Program-made: the position numbers and the translations under genes
Shown here: positions 35,149 to 44,300 of the stretch, one piece after another
Numbering within the stretch: the stretch's first letter is position 1
Layout of the letters: every line of letters begins with the position of its first letter
Notes under the pieces: generated by a model
Told to the model about the DNA's origin: nothing
Databases searched by the model: none
What the model saw: only the letters and a program-made list of their open reading frames with translations
Origin: Candidatus Latescibacterota bacterium
GTDB taxonomy: Bacteria; Latescibacterota; UBA2968; UBA8231
Assembly (NCBI GenBank): GCA_021295675.1
Contig: JAGWBY010000013.1
Coordinates: forward strand, 16,663 to 80,662
Direction of reading: 5' to 3'
Length of the DNA stretch: 64,000 bases

Positions 35149-36832
35149 CTTTTCTCTGTTCAGCAGACGCTCTGTGCGGACCCTCGCACTTATTGGCAAT
35201 CCCAACACGGGCAAAACCACGCTTTTTAACGCGCTGACCGGCCTTGCGCAGCACTCCGGCAACTACCCAGGCGTCACGGTGGAATACAAAGTGGGAACCC
35301 TGACGCTGGATGGCGAAGACGCGCTCGAGCTGATCGATCTGCCCGGTGCCTATAGCCTCGCTGCGCACTCTCCCGACGAGATGCTGGCCATTGACGTGCT
35401 CTTGGGCCAACAGCAAGACGCGCCATCTATAGATGGCATCTTGGCGGTCGTCGATGCCAGCAACCTGCGGCGCAATTTTTACTTGGTTTCTCAACTTGCG
35501 GAAATAGGGTTGCCCTTGGTCGTGGCCCTCAACATGGGGGACATAGCCACCCGGCGGGGCATTCGCATCGACGCCCGTGCTTTGTCTGAGGCGCTTGGTG
35601 TGCCAGTGGTACCCATCTGTGCCCACCGGCGGCAGGGATTGGACGAGTTGCGACGCACGTTGGCGACTTTGAGTGCAGATCCCGCGCCCGCGCAGCCGCA
35701 GCAGGTGGCCTTGCCCGACCAACTCCAGCGCGCCACTGCCAAGTTGCAAGCCGCAGTCCCCGGGCCGCTCTCTTCGGTAGAGGCCCTGCGCGCGCTAGTT
35801 GATGAAGACGGCTATGCCGAGCGCCGCTTGTTGGCGTCCGCTGGTGATGGAGCCGCGGACCGCTTGCACGACCTACGCACGGCCGGTGTGGGTGCTCTGT
35901 CCGAGCTAGAAAGCAACGCCCGCTATGCCTGGATCGACGGCCTGCTCGCGCAAGCGATTGACCAGCCCAGCCGCCTAGAGGGCCGACGCTCGGATCGGGC
36001 CGACCGAGTTCTTGCGCACCGCCTCTTCGGCGTGGCGATTTTTGTGCTAGTCAACGTCTTGGTGTTTGAAGCCATTTACACGTGGTCGGGGCCGCTGATG
36101 GATGGCATTGACGCGCTCTTTGCTGCCTGCGGCGACCGCGCCGCTGCGCTCATCCCCGCTGGCCCCCTGCAAAGCCTCATCGTCGATGGCCTCATTGCCG
36201 GCGTCGGTGGCGTGCTCATCTTCCTGCCGCAGATCGCCATCTTGTTCTTTTTTATCGCCCTGCTCGAAGACAGCGGCTACATGGCCCGCGCTGCGCTGTT
36301 GATGGATCGGCTGCTTACCCGCGTGGGGCTGTCTGGCACGGCCTTCATGCCCCTGCTGTCCAGCTTTGCCTGCGCCGTCCCGGGCATTATGGCCGCTCGC
36401 ACCATTGAAGACCGGCGCGACCGCTTTGCCACCATCTTGGTTGCGCCGCTGATGAGTTGTTCGGCGCGTCTGCCAGTGTACGTACTCTTTATCGGGGCCT
36501 TTGTCCCGGACCGCTCGCTGTTGGGTGGAGTCATCGGCTTGCAGGCGCTGACCCTGCTGGCCTTCTATTGCCTCGGCGCGCTCGTCGCCATCCCAGTGGC
36601 TTGGTTGCTCAAGCGGACCTTGCTCAAGGGCGATCCTCCGCCCTTTCTGCTGGAGCTACCTTCGTACAAGACGCCCGACCTGCGCACGGTGCTGCTGCGC
36701 GTGTACCACAGCAGCCGGGCCTTTGTCGTCCGCGCTGGCAGCCTCATCTTGGCTGGCGTACTTCCCGCGCTCGGAAGCCGTAGTCGAGCGCCACCAAATC
36801 GAGCGCCAAGCGGTTGCGCCCGCAGCCTTTGA
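35120..36832 (+). CDS. feoB: Ferrous iron transporter FeoB, N-terminal GTPase and main membrane part
   Basis: Imports Fe(II) across the inner membrane. The G domain has GNPNTGKTTLFNALTG (G1), DLPGAYSL (G3) and NMGD (G4, usually NMxD). The Gate and core motifs follow: GGVLIFLPQIAILFFFIALLEDSGYMARAA, SGTAFMPLLSSFACAVPGIMAAR, LVAPLMSCSARLPVYVLFI. Start uncertain (ATG 35120, or GTG 35174; the TTG 35102 is further in feoA). At RAGSLILA (about 36748-36758) the frame is lost; family proteins continue with about five residues and W-x-x-YFPR. The wrong-frame tail ends at 36832. A 20-nt loss with TGGC at the junction would fit exactly. Confidence 0.9.
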   Translation: MLPPSASSPSFSLFSRRSVRTLALIGNPNTGKTTLFNALTGLAQHSGNYPGVTVEYKVGTLTLDGEDALELIDLPGAYSLAAHSPDEMLAIDVLLGQQQDAPSIDGILAVVDASNLRRNFYLVSQLAEIGLPLVVALNMGDIATRRGIRIDARALSEALGVPVVPICAHRRQGLDELRRTLATLSADPAPAQPQQVALPDQLQRATAKLQAAVPGPLSSVEALRALVDEDGYAERRLLASAGDGAADRLHDLRTAGVGALSELESNARYAWIDGLLAQAIDQPSRLEGRRSDRADRVLAHRLFGVAIFVLVNVLVFEAIYTWSGPLMDGIDALFAACGDRAAALIPAGPLQSLIVDGLIAGVGGVLIFLPQIAILFFFIALLEDSGYMARAALLMDRLLTRVGLSGTAFMPLLSSFACAVPGIMAARTIEDRRDRFATILVAPLMSCSARLPVYVLFIGAFVPDRSLLGGVIGLQALTLLAFYCLGALVAIPVAWLLKRTLLKGDPPPFLLELPSYKTPDLRTVLLRVYHSSRAFVVRAGSLILAGVLPALGSRSRAPPNRAPSGCARSL

Positions 36833-37283
36833 CGCCTTGGAAAAGCGCCAGGCGGCTGAGTTGGTAGAAAACAGCTATCTGGGCCAAGCCGGGCACTGGG
36901 TCGCGCCGGCTGTGCGTCCCTTGGGATGGGATTGGCGCATTGGCATGGCGGTCATCGCCTCTTTCCCGGCTCGCGAAGTCATCATCTCGGCCTTGGGCAC
37001 CATCTACAGCCTCGGCGCGGGCGAAGACGAAGGCTCCGAAACGCTGCGCACGACCTTGGCCGCTGCTACATGGCCGGATGGCCGCCCGATTTACACGCTG
37101 CCGGTGGCGCTGTCGATCATGGTTTTCTTCGCCCTCTGCGCCCAGTGCCTCTCGACCCTAGTCGTCATAAAAAAAGAAACCGGCTCCTATCGCTGGTCCC
37201 TGTTCAGCTTTGGCTATATGACGACCCTCGCATATCTCGGGGCCTTGGCGACCTATCAGGTCGGCACGGCCTTGGGCTTGTGA
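36723..37283 (+). CDS. feoB: FeoB, C-terminal membrane part (frameshifted)
   Basis: Real FeoB sequence in this frame begins about 36755 with WLAYFPRSEAVVERHQIERQ and continues through NSYLGQAGHWVAPAVRPLGWDWRIGMAVIASFPAREVIISALGTIY, ALSIMVFFALCAQCLSTLVVIKKETGS and the last helix, ending normally at 37283. The upstream part of the frame (36723 to ~36755) is out-of-frame coding sequence of the N-terminal half. Confidence 0.88.
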   Translation: MSSALAASSWLAYFPRSEAVVERHQIERQAVAPAAFDALEKRQAAELVENSYLGQAGHWVAPAVRPLGWDWRIGMAVIASFPAREVIISALGTIYSLGAGEDEGSETLRTTLAAATWPDGRPIYTLPVALSIMVFFALCAQCLSTLVVIKKETGSYRWSLFSFGYMTTLAYLGALATYQVGTALGL

Positions 37284-37284
37284 A

Positions 37285-37422
37285 ATGGACTGGCAAACGC
37301 CGGTGGCCGTCGCCGTTGCCGCGCTCGCCGCAGCGTACGTGCTATGGCGTTTGGCGCGGCCTTTTTTTCAAGATAAATCCCGCCGCGACGAACCTTTGCA
37401 GATCGGGGACTCGGATGAATAG
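37285..37422 (+). CDS. Small single-pass membrane protein following feoB
   Basis: 45 residues, starting at an ATG 2 nt after the feoB stop. One transmembrane helix (WQTPVAVAVAALAAAYVLWRL) is followed by a charged tail (QDKSRRDEPLQIGDSDE). Its size and position match the short FeoB-associated (FeoC-like or Cys-rich) membrane proteins found after feoB, but it has no cysteines. Function inferred only from context. Confidence 0.55.
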   Translation: MDWQTPVAVAVAALAAAYVLWRLARPFFQDKSRRDEPLQIGDSDE

Positions 37423-37456
37423 CCGCGGTGATCTGTGTGTTGGCGACTGGGTGGGA

Positions 37457-38533
37457 TTACCCCGCGCGCCGCAAAAATCGCTTGCCCGCGAGCTGATCTA
37501 CTAGGCCGTCGAGTTCCAACCTCAGCAGTACGTCGAGCAGGGTCGCGGGGGGCAGGGTGCTGTGTTGGGCGAGTTCGTCGATGTGCCGGGGTTGGCGCGA
37601 CAGCAGAGCATAGACGCTCTCGTCCTCTGGGGGCAAAGCGGGCGCGGGGGCACTTTGCAGGCGCGGTACCGCCCACATGGTCAATTCCTCTAGCACGTCG
37701 TCCACATTCTCCACCAACTTCGCTCCGTCTTTGATGAGTTGATGGCAGCCCGCGTTGCGGCCCGAGCGCACATCTCCGGGCACGGCAAATACCTCGCGGT
37801 TTTGCTCTAGGGCGTGTTGGACCGTAATCAGTGCGCCGCTCTTTTGCGGGGCCTCGACGATGACCGCCCCCAAGCTTAGGCCACTGATAATGCGGTTGCG
37901 GCGCGGGAAGGCCCCCCGCTCCGGCTGTGCCCCCCAAGCAAACTCGGAGACGATGGCTCCGCGCTCGCGGATTTGGCGGTAGAGTTGGGTGTGGGCGCGG
38001 GGATAGGGCACGTCGGCTCCGCAGCCCAATACGGCGATGGTGCGCCCACCGGCTGCGAGCGCGGCTTGGTGGGCAGCCGCGTCAATGCCGAAAGCCATGC
38101 CGCTGACGATGCAGATGCCTTGGGTCACTAGCCCGCGGGCCAGCTCGGCGGCGAACAGCTTGCCACTGTCGGATGCCTTGCGCGAGCCGACGATAGCTAC
38201 GGTGGGAGGAGCCAAGTCGTCCGCCCCCAACGCAAACAGCACGGGGGGCGGCGCGGCGATTTGACCCAGCAGTTGGGGATAATCCGCGTCTGCTGGGGCT
38301 AGACAGCGTCCACCGGCCGCGCAGAGCCGTTGCCACTGCTCGCCGGCCCAAGCGAAATCGGCCTGCGTCGGACGCTGCTCGGGCGCGTTGGTGCCCAAGG
38401 CCGCAGTCCAACTCGCGGCGGCAAGGGCTTCTTGCGCCGAGCCAAAGTGGGCGAGCAAGCGCCGCACGCGCCTAGGCGGCTCGGCTTGGCTCAGCGCGAG
38501 GAGTGCCTGCACTTCGCGTTGAGACTCAGGCAT
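37457..38533 (-). CDS. dprA: DNA processing protein DprA
   Basis: 358 residues. Loads RecA on incoming single-stranded DNA during natural transformation. The Rossmann-like core shows VAIVGSRKASDSGK, SGMAFGIDAAAHQAALAAGGRTIAVLGCGADVPYP, EFAWG...FPRRNRIISGLSLGAVIVEA, SGALITVQHALEQNREVFAVPGD and LIKDGAKLV. An N-terminal helical (SAM-like) region and a C-terminal winged-helix-like DprA_WH region (ESVYALLSRQPRHIDELAQHS) flank it. It overlaps the end of coaD by 8 nt and belongs with the comEA/pil genes upstream, supporting natural competence. Confidence 0.95.
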   Translation of the reverse strand: MPESQREVQALLALSQAEPPRRVRRLLAHFGSAQEALAAASWTAALGTNAPEQRPTQADFAWAGEQWQRLCAAGGRCLAPADADYPQLLGQIAAPPPVLFALGADDLAPPTVAIVGSRKASDSGKLFAAELARGLVTQGICIVSGMAFGIDAAAHQAALAAGGRTIAVLGCGADVPYPRAHTQLYRQIRERGAIVSEFAWGAQPERGAFPRRNRIISGLSLGAVIVEAPQKSGALITVQHALEQNREVFAVPGDVRSGRNAGCHQLIKDGAKLVENVDDVLEELTMWAVPRLQSAPAPALPPEDESVYALLSRQPRHIDELAQHSTLPPATLLDVLLRLELDGLVDQLAGKRFLRRAG

Positions 38534-39020
38534 TGTGGAATTTCTCCCGCAGGCGGCTTTCGATACAAGGCGGCACGAACTGGTTCAACTGCCCGCCCAT
38601 TTGCGCCACTTGGCGCACGACCGACGAACTGAGATACATGTACTCGGCCTTAGTCATTAAAAATACTGTGTCGAACTCTGGCCATAGCGAGCGGTTGGTC
38701 AAGGCCATGGCAAACTCGTTCTCGAAGTCGGTCACCGCCCGCAGGCCCCGCACGGCCGTGCGGATGTTGTGCTGCCGCGCATAGTCAACGGTCAGGCCGT
38801 CGTGGAAATCGACCTTGGCTTGCGGCCACTCGCTAATGGCCTCGGAGATCATCGCCCGGCTCTCCGCCAGCGAAAAAAGCGGCTTTTTGTTGGGATTGAT
38901 CGCCACCAGCAGGGTGACTTGGGAGAAAATGCCCAAGGCCCGCTCTAGGATATTTAGGTGGCCAAAGGTGATGGGGTCGAAGCTACCAGGATAGATGGCT
39001 GCGTCTGCAAAGCGGTTCAT
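38526..39020 (-). CDS. coaD: Phosphopantetheine adenylyltransferase
   Basis: 164 residues, full length. Catalyses the penultimate step of coenzyme A synthesis. Motifs: YPGSFDPITFGHLNILERA (T/HxGH nucleotidyltransferase), KKPLFSLAESRAMI, VRGLRAVTDFENEFAMALTNRSL and FLMTKAEYMYLSSSVVRQVAQMGG. It shares its start with the stop of the pilN/O-like gene, so it sits inside the same transcript as the competence genes. Confidence 0.95.
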   Translation of the reverse strand: MNRFADAAIYPGSFDPITFGHLNILERALGIFSQVTLLVAINPNKKPLFSLAESRAMISEAISEWPQAKVDFHDGLTVDYARQHNIRTAVRGLRAVTDFENEFAMALTNRSLWPEFDTVFLMTKAEYMYLSSSVVRQVAQMGGQLNQFVPPCIESRLREKFHNA

Positions 39021-40033
39021 TAGGGTGCGTCCACAATGATGTCCACGGCCGCGTAGAGCCGCGCTTGAACCCAGCCGCGTTCGTCGCTTGTGACGGGCAT
39101 GAGCAAGACCTCGCCGAGGGTTGCGACTTCTTCGGCCTGTTGCAATTGCTGCAAGAAGGCGTTGATCTGCTGAGAGGAGCCAATGCCCCGCAATTTTTGC
39201 CGCTGGTGCGTGCGCGCCGCCGACAAGACCCTATGAGTAGGCTCTTCGATCGAGAGGCTGTCTAGACCACTCGCGTCGGCCCAGCGCGCCACCTTGCCGA
39301 AGAATTGCTCCGCTTGGTCGGACGAGAGGACAGCCGGTGGGGGGGTATCCTGCTCAGCAAAACGGCCTTGGAATGCAAAGCGCAACGTGCGCTCCTCCTG
39401 CCAAGCCGAAAACGAAACCCGCGATGGCAACGTTTGTAGGCGAAGCCTGAACATGCGCAATACTTTGTACGAGGGGCTGGTTCCCTCCAGCCAGTACTCC
39501 CCGCTCGAATTGCAGTTCAGCGAAGCCACGCGAATCCCGGTGGGAACCTGTTCGTCAATCCGCATGACTTGGTGGCAGACTGTGCTGCGCTGGGGCGAAG
39601 AGGCTTGGGACGGCGTTGAGTCGGGACGGGATGTTGCTTCTCGCTGGTCTCTCTGGACTATGGGGCTTGATGCGGTCTCTTGCTCAGGACTTGGAGTCTC
39701 CTCTTGTTGCACCGTAGAGCTGCGGGCGATCTCTTGCTGCGCCGCAGGCTTGGGAGCGGTTTTTTCCACGGGTCTAGAGATAGCCTCTTCGGAGCTTGGA
39801 AGGGTCTCTCGCTGTACCTCTTCGGGGCTTGGAAGGGTCTCTCGCTGTGGTGCGGTCTCTTGCTCCGCTGCGGCAATAAGGGAGGAACTCGCGCTAAAAA
39901 TCGGCCCCGTCAGCACGGGGAAGAAGTGGTGGATGCCGTATAGTCCGCCACAGACGAGTAGGACTAGGACCGAAAGCAAGGCTTTGGGCCAAGGCGACCG
40001 CTCTTGGCGACCGAGAAGCTCGACGCGGATCAT
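39020..40033 (-). CDS. PilN/PilO-like inner-membrane pilus assembly protein
   Basis: 337 residues: a short cytoplasmic N-terminus (IRVELLGRQERSPW), one transmembrane helix (ALLSVLVLLVCGGLYGIHHFF), a long low-complexity region rich in Glu, Gln, Ser, Thr and Pro (residues ~55-150, with repeats of the form QRETLPSPEE), and a C-terminal folded domain ending AEEVATLGEVLLMPVTSDERG. The layout and the position directly after a PilM-like gene suggest a merged PilN/PilO function. Family assignment rests on context and topology, not on a clear motif. Confidence 0.6.
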   Translation of the reverse strand: MIRVELLGRQERSPWPKALLSVLVLLVCGGLYGIHHFFPVLTGPIFSASSSLIAAAEQETAPQRETLPSPEEVQRETLPSSEEAISRPVEKTAPKPAAQQEIARSSTVQQEETPSPEQETASSPIVQRDQREATSRPDSTPSQASSPQRSTVCHQVMRIDEQVPTGIRVASLNCNSSGEYWLEGTSPSYKVLRMFRLRLQTLPSRVSFSAWQEERTLRFAFQGRFAEQDTPPPAVLSSDQAEQFFGKVARWADASGLDSLSIEEPTHRVLSAARTHQRQKLRGIGSSQQINAFLQQLQQAEEVATLGEVLLMPVTSDERGWVQARLYAAVDIIVDAP

Positions 40034-40923
40034 CGCACCAATCCCCGCTGAGCTAGCCCGACGGCAATGGCATACTCGGATCGCTGCGCGGGCGGGGTGC
40101 TATCGAGCAGCTTGGGTTTGACTGCGGCGAGTGGGTCGAGAATTGAGTGCGGCACCCCCAAATGCGCGGCCAAGTCCTCGCTCCAATACACGAAGCCGGC
40201 CCCCCACAGGCGTTGGAGGTCGTTGCCGCCTGCGCTTAGCAACTTGCGCGCTGCGCCTTCTAAAGCTGCGGGCGCGTCATCCTCTTGCTCCCAGCAGCAA
40301 CTGGTCACTGCGCACAGTTCGCCTTCCTCTATTAGCAGGAGCCAAGCCTCGCTCGCATCCGCGTAGAGCAGCAGCGAGAATGTATCTTTGGCGAGCAGAT
40401 TGGCGCATTCGCTGGCGTTGTACAGGGCGAAAGGCACTAGATCCACGTCGAGCCGACCGACCGCCGCGGCCTTGCCTAGGGTGCGATAGCCATCGAGCGC
40501 GCGGTGGCGCGCCGCCACCATAAAGCCCCACTGCGAGGTCAGCACAAAATCGCAGCTAAACGCCTTCGCGTCTCCGGCCAAAATTTGCTCGGCTTCCCAC
40601 AGGAGTTGTTTGAGGTTTTCGCGCTCAGTCCTCGCTACGAGGGGCCGACGCTGAATGAGACCCAAGCGCCGGTCTAGCGAGAAACAAGCAGTGCTATAGT
40701 CAAAGTCATAAGTCGCCGCGAGCGCGGCTAATTTGGTGGCTAGCTCTTGTCGCTGCTGCTCGTCGCCTAGGGACACCGGGTCGAAGGGGCGCTCCAACTC
40801 TTCGGCTGTCAAGACTAGCGGCCGGATGCCAGCGCGGTCAGCGTCTAGAGCAGCGACGCGCATAGTCTGGCCGCTGATGTGAATCCCGGTGGCCTTTGTC
40901 CTGCCAAATCCAAACAATCCCAA
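40030..40923 (-). CDS. pilM: PilM-like actin-fold protein
   Basis: 297 residues. Starts GLFGFGRTKATGIHISGQTMRVAAL, the PilM/FtsA-type opening in which a cytoplasmic actin-like protein begins with a short PilN-binding or self segment. A repeated ATPase-like layout (FDYSTACFSLDRR, GRLDVDLVPFALYNASE, TFSLLLYADASEAWLLL, EYAIAVGLAQRGL) supports the SHS2/actin fold. It overlaps the next gene by 4 nt. PilM anchors the inner-membrane type IV pilus or DNA-uptake machinery. Confidence 0.7.
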   Translation of the reverse strand: MGLFGFGRTKATGIHISGQTMRVAALDADRAGIRPLVLTAEELERPFDPVSLGDEQQRQELATKLAALAATYDFDYSTACFSLDRRLGLIQRRPLVARTERENLKQLLWEAEQILAGDAKAFSCDFVLTSQWGFMVAARHRALDGYRTLGKAAAVGRLDVDLVPFALYNASECANLLAKDTFSLLLYADASEAWLLLIEEGELCAVTSCCWEQEDDAPAALEGAARKLLSAGGNDLQRLWGAGFVYWSEDLAAHLGVPHSILDPLAAVKPKLLDSTPPAQRSEYAIAVGLAQRGLVR

Positions 40924-40946
40924 CCCCTTCTTCTACAAAGTGACCT

Positions 40947-41312
40947 CTACTCCACTGTGAGTAAAGGACGGAGCTTTGCTAGCGTCTTCGCACCGATGCC
41001 ATTGACTTCGGTTAGTTGCTCCAGCCGTGCAAAAGGACCGCGCTCGCGGCGGAAGGCGACGATCCGCGCGGCGATCTTGGGGCCGATGGCCGGCAGTGCG
41101 ACTAACTCTGCTACCGTAGCCGAATTGAGCGACAGCGGCCCCTGCTCGGCTACTACCACTTGGCGCGGTGGCGGCGGAGCGACTGCGCGCGGCACGACGC
41201 TAAATTCCTCTGACTGAGAGGGGCGATACCAATCGCCGATGGCGACGAGCATCCCGATGAGCAAAGCCGCTGTCAGGCCGATGAGCGCGCGTTGCTCGCG
41301 TTGATTGAACAA
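40947..41312 (-). CDS. comEA: ComEA-like helix-hairpin-helix protein
   Basis: 121 residues: one N-terminal transmembrane helix (ALIGLTAALLIGMLVAIGDW), a proline-rich linker, then two HhH motifs (LNSATVAELVALPAIGPKIAARIVAFR and LTEVNGIGAKTLAKLRPLL). ComEA binds incoming double-stranded DNA in the periplasm. It precedes the pilM-like gene, which completes a DNA-uptake set with dprA. Confidence 0.9.
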   Translation of the reverse strand: MFNQREQRALIGLTAALLIGMLVAIGDWYRPSQSEEFSVVPRAVAPPPPRQVVVAEQGPLSLNSATVAELVALPAIGPKIAARIVAFRRERGPFARLEQLTEVNGIGAKTLAKLRPLLTVE

Positions 41313-41347
41313 ATAATACCTCCCACAGCCGCGTCGGGCAATATGCT

Positions 41348-44300
41348 TTAGCGGAGGAAGAACGTGCCCGAAAGCCGCACTTCACGGATTTTTCGCGTCT
41401 TGTCTCTGAGGTGGTCTTTGTTGTTTTCGATGCGAATCCGCCCCTCGCCGCGGAAATTCGTGCTGAAGTTGTAGGTCATAGATAACTGAGTGCGCCAGCG
41501 GTTCTCTTTGCCATTGGGAACGCGCTCTTCGTCGCCGGTGGCGATAGAGCGCGTTTCTCCTTCAAACTTCTGTTCTAAGTTGAGGGTGACGTCGCTTTTG
41601 AGCCGGCCTATTAGGGGCAGTCGCCGCGGCTTGAGGTTATGGGTGATCTTGAAGGTGGTGATCACCTGCTCTCTGTCGCGGGTGCCGCGCAGGGGCTGCT
41701 CGCCGCCGTCTCCCCCGGCAGTTGGTTCAAAATCGCGGCTCTCCGAGGTGGAGAGCACGCGTTCGATGGTCGTGGTCGGTCCCCAGCGCCAACGGCCATT
41801 CCACGACGCCCTAAACTCGGTCTTGGTCTCCTCAGAGAGCAGGTGGCCGGGCGCGAGGCTGCCTTCGCCCTCGCTGGCCTCCGAGGTCTCGAAACTCGCG
41901 TTTACCTGCGCGCTGTTGATCACTCGCTTTATCAGCGGAATCCGGTCGGCTCGTCCCCAGCTAAGACTCACGCGCGGGTAGGTCCGCTCGTTGCGCAAAC
42001 GCAGCCGTTGCTGCGAAGCGCCGCTGCGCTCTGTGGTCTGCTCCTTGGAGTTGACTTTGACGCTAACGCCAAAGGGCAACCGCATCCCTGAACCAGCCTC
42101 AAACGAGGACGTGTGCGACCAATTGTCTTGGTGGGTCAGCCCTTGGGTCACTTGCCGCACTTGCAGTGTGTCTTCAAGGCCGAGCTGGTAGGAAAGCGAG
42201 GGCCGATGCAGCAAATTGAAGTGGCGCGAGTTGGTGTTGCGCCGCCAACTGGCGTTGACCGGCTCGACGAGGCGGCCAGTCCATCCGGCGAGGCGACGGA
42301 GGATATTGGGCCCTTGCGGCGGCTCGGCTTTGCTTTGTTCCTCTTCGGCTTGGTTTTTCTTCTGTTCGGCTTTGCTTTGCTCTTCCTCGGCTTGGTTTTT
42401 CTTTTGCTCGGCTTGGCCTTCCTTCGAGGTTGGCGCGTCCTCGTCTATGTTTCGATTGCGACTGCGGTTTCGATTGCGATCTCGGTCGTCGCGCTGTTGT
42501 GCCTTGCGGCTTTGTCCCGGGGGCTGGCCTAAGTTCTTGAGCAGGGTTGGAATTTTGAAATTGAGGCGAGCGGAGAGGTCGTTTTGGTTGCGGATTTCAA
42601 GGGTATTGAACGGCAGGCCGCTGATTGAATCGATCGGGGCCGCTCCGCGCCGTTGCGCTGGGTCATTTTGCTCTTCGTAATTGGCCTTGAAGGTGTAGTT
42701 TTGGTCCAGCCACGAGACCAAGCGCAGCGAAAAGCCCAAGTCGGCTGTCTGTCTGCGCCCGACCTCGCGCCCAAAGCTGCGCTTGTCCGGGACGAATTTT
42801 TTGCGCAAGTCTCGGTCGATTTTGAGGTTGTAGTTGGCCGATAGACCTGAGAGCGGATTGAGCTTAGAGGCATAGGTTTCGACGAGCGTAAAGTCCTCCT
42901 GTGCGGTCGGCTCGTCGTCGCCACGGCGCAAAAGTCGTGAGGTTCGCCGGCTGCCGTTGACCGCGTAGGTCAGGCTCGTCGGCAGCGGGCGAAACTCCAT
43001 CCGCGTCCAGCCCGTGGGCATGAACTCCGGCAGCCAGCGCATGATCCGCAGTTCTGGTTTGGGCAGGGGCATGCTGTAGTTGAAGTTCATCGTCTGGGCT
43101 TCGCGCTCGTTGATCGGGCGCACCGGATCCGAGCTGTGTTCGCGCGAATGCGACAGCCGCAGATTCATCTGGTCGAGCGTCCAGCGCAAGAAGAAGTTTT
43201 TGCCCTGCCGCCGGCTGATGGACACGTCGTAGAATTCTTTGGAGCGAACGGCTTGTTGCTCTAGCTTCTCTTCGGCGGTCAGTTCCACGTCCGAGCCGGG
43301 GCCGAAGCGCGGCAAGCTGGTCGAACGGCTGAGATTTACCTTGAGCGGGATCAAAAATCCCCAACTACTCGGCAGGAGCTTTTGCGCGTTGGTGGAGACC
43401 GACAGCGCGGCTTCGCGGTCGGTGCTGTTGCCGCCTTGGCCGGTAAAGCTGCGGAAGTTTTCCTGCCGCCAGAGCACGTTGCCGCCGAGGTTGGCAAAGT
43501 CGGCTAGCTTGGTGTTGAGCTGGGCGTACGCGGCCAGCCCGGGATCGTTGCGCGCCTCGTCGAGGCGCAGCTCGTCGAGGAAGATGCGGCCGCTGTACGC
43601 GCGGTTTGCAGCGCGATTGCGCAGGCCAATGCTCAGTTGTTTGATCGACTGCATTGACGGGTTGCCGCGCACCCGGTAAATGGCTTGCTCGCCGCTGCGC
43701 AGGCCCGCCCGCGCAAAGACATGGTCTAGGGAAAAGCGCTCGACTTGGGGATCGTAGCCAGCCGCGTGCAGCGCCTCCAACTCGCGTTGAGCGATCAAGC
43801 TCTTGCCGTCTAGCGGTGCCCCGCGCGAGTCAATTACCCGATAGGTGTAATAGAACTCGCCTGTGGTGGTATCGGCCAGCCCGGATTGCAGCAGGGCCTT
43901 GAGTTGGGAGATGACCGGCAGGTCCACATCTACTTGATTGCCCTTCCAGCCCTTGCGCGCCCCGGTCCAACCTGGGAAAATGGGGCTGATGGTCTCGTAG
44001 TAGTTGGTCGAATCCACGCCAAAGCGCACGAAGAGCACCAAGTCGCTCGAATCGCCGTGGGCGTATTCAATGGTTCCGCTCGAATCGCCGTACACGTACA
44101 TGCGCAGCCGCTCGTAGCTGGTGTAATTGGCAGAGCGGGTCAGGATGCGAGTCGCCGACATCTGGTGCCCAGGCTCTAGATTTTCGTAGGCCAGCACGAG
44201 GGACTGCTCGCGTTCGCGGGTGCGCGATTGCACGTTGCGGCGGATCTTCACGCCGGGTGGCGGTCGGTAGCTCTGGCTTTTGTCGGTGCCAATGACCGTG

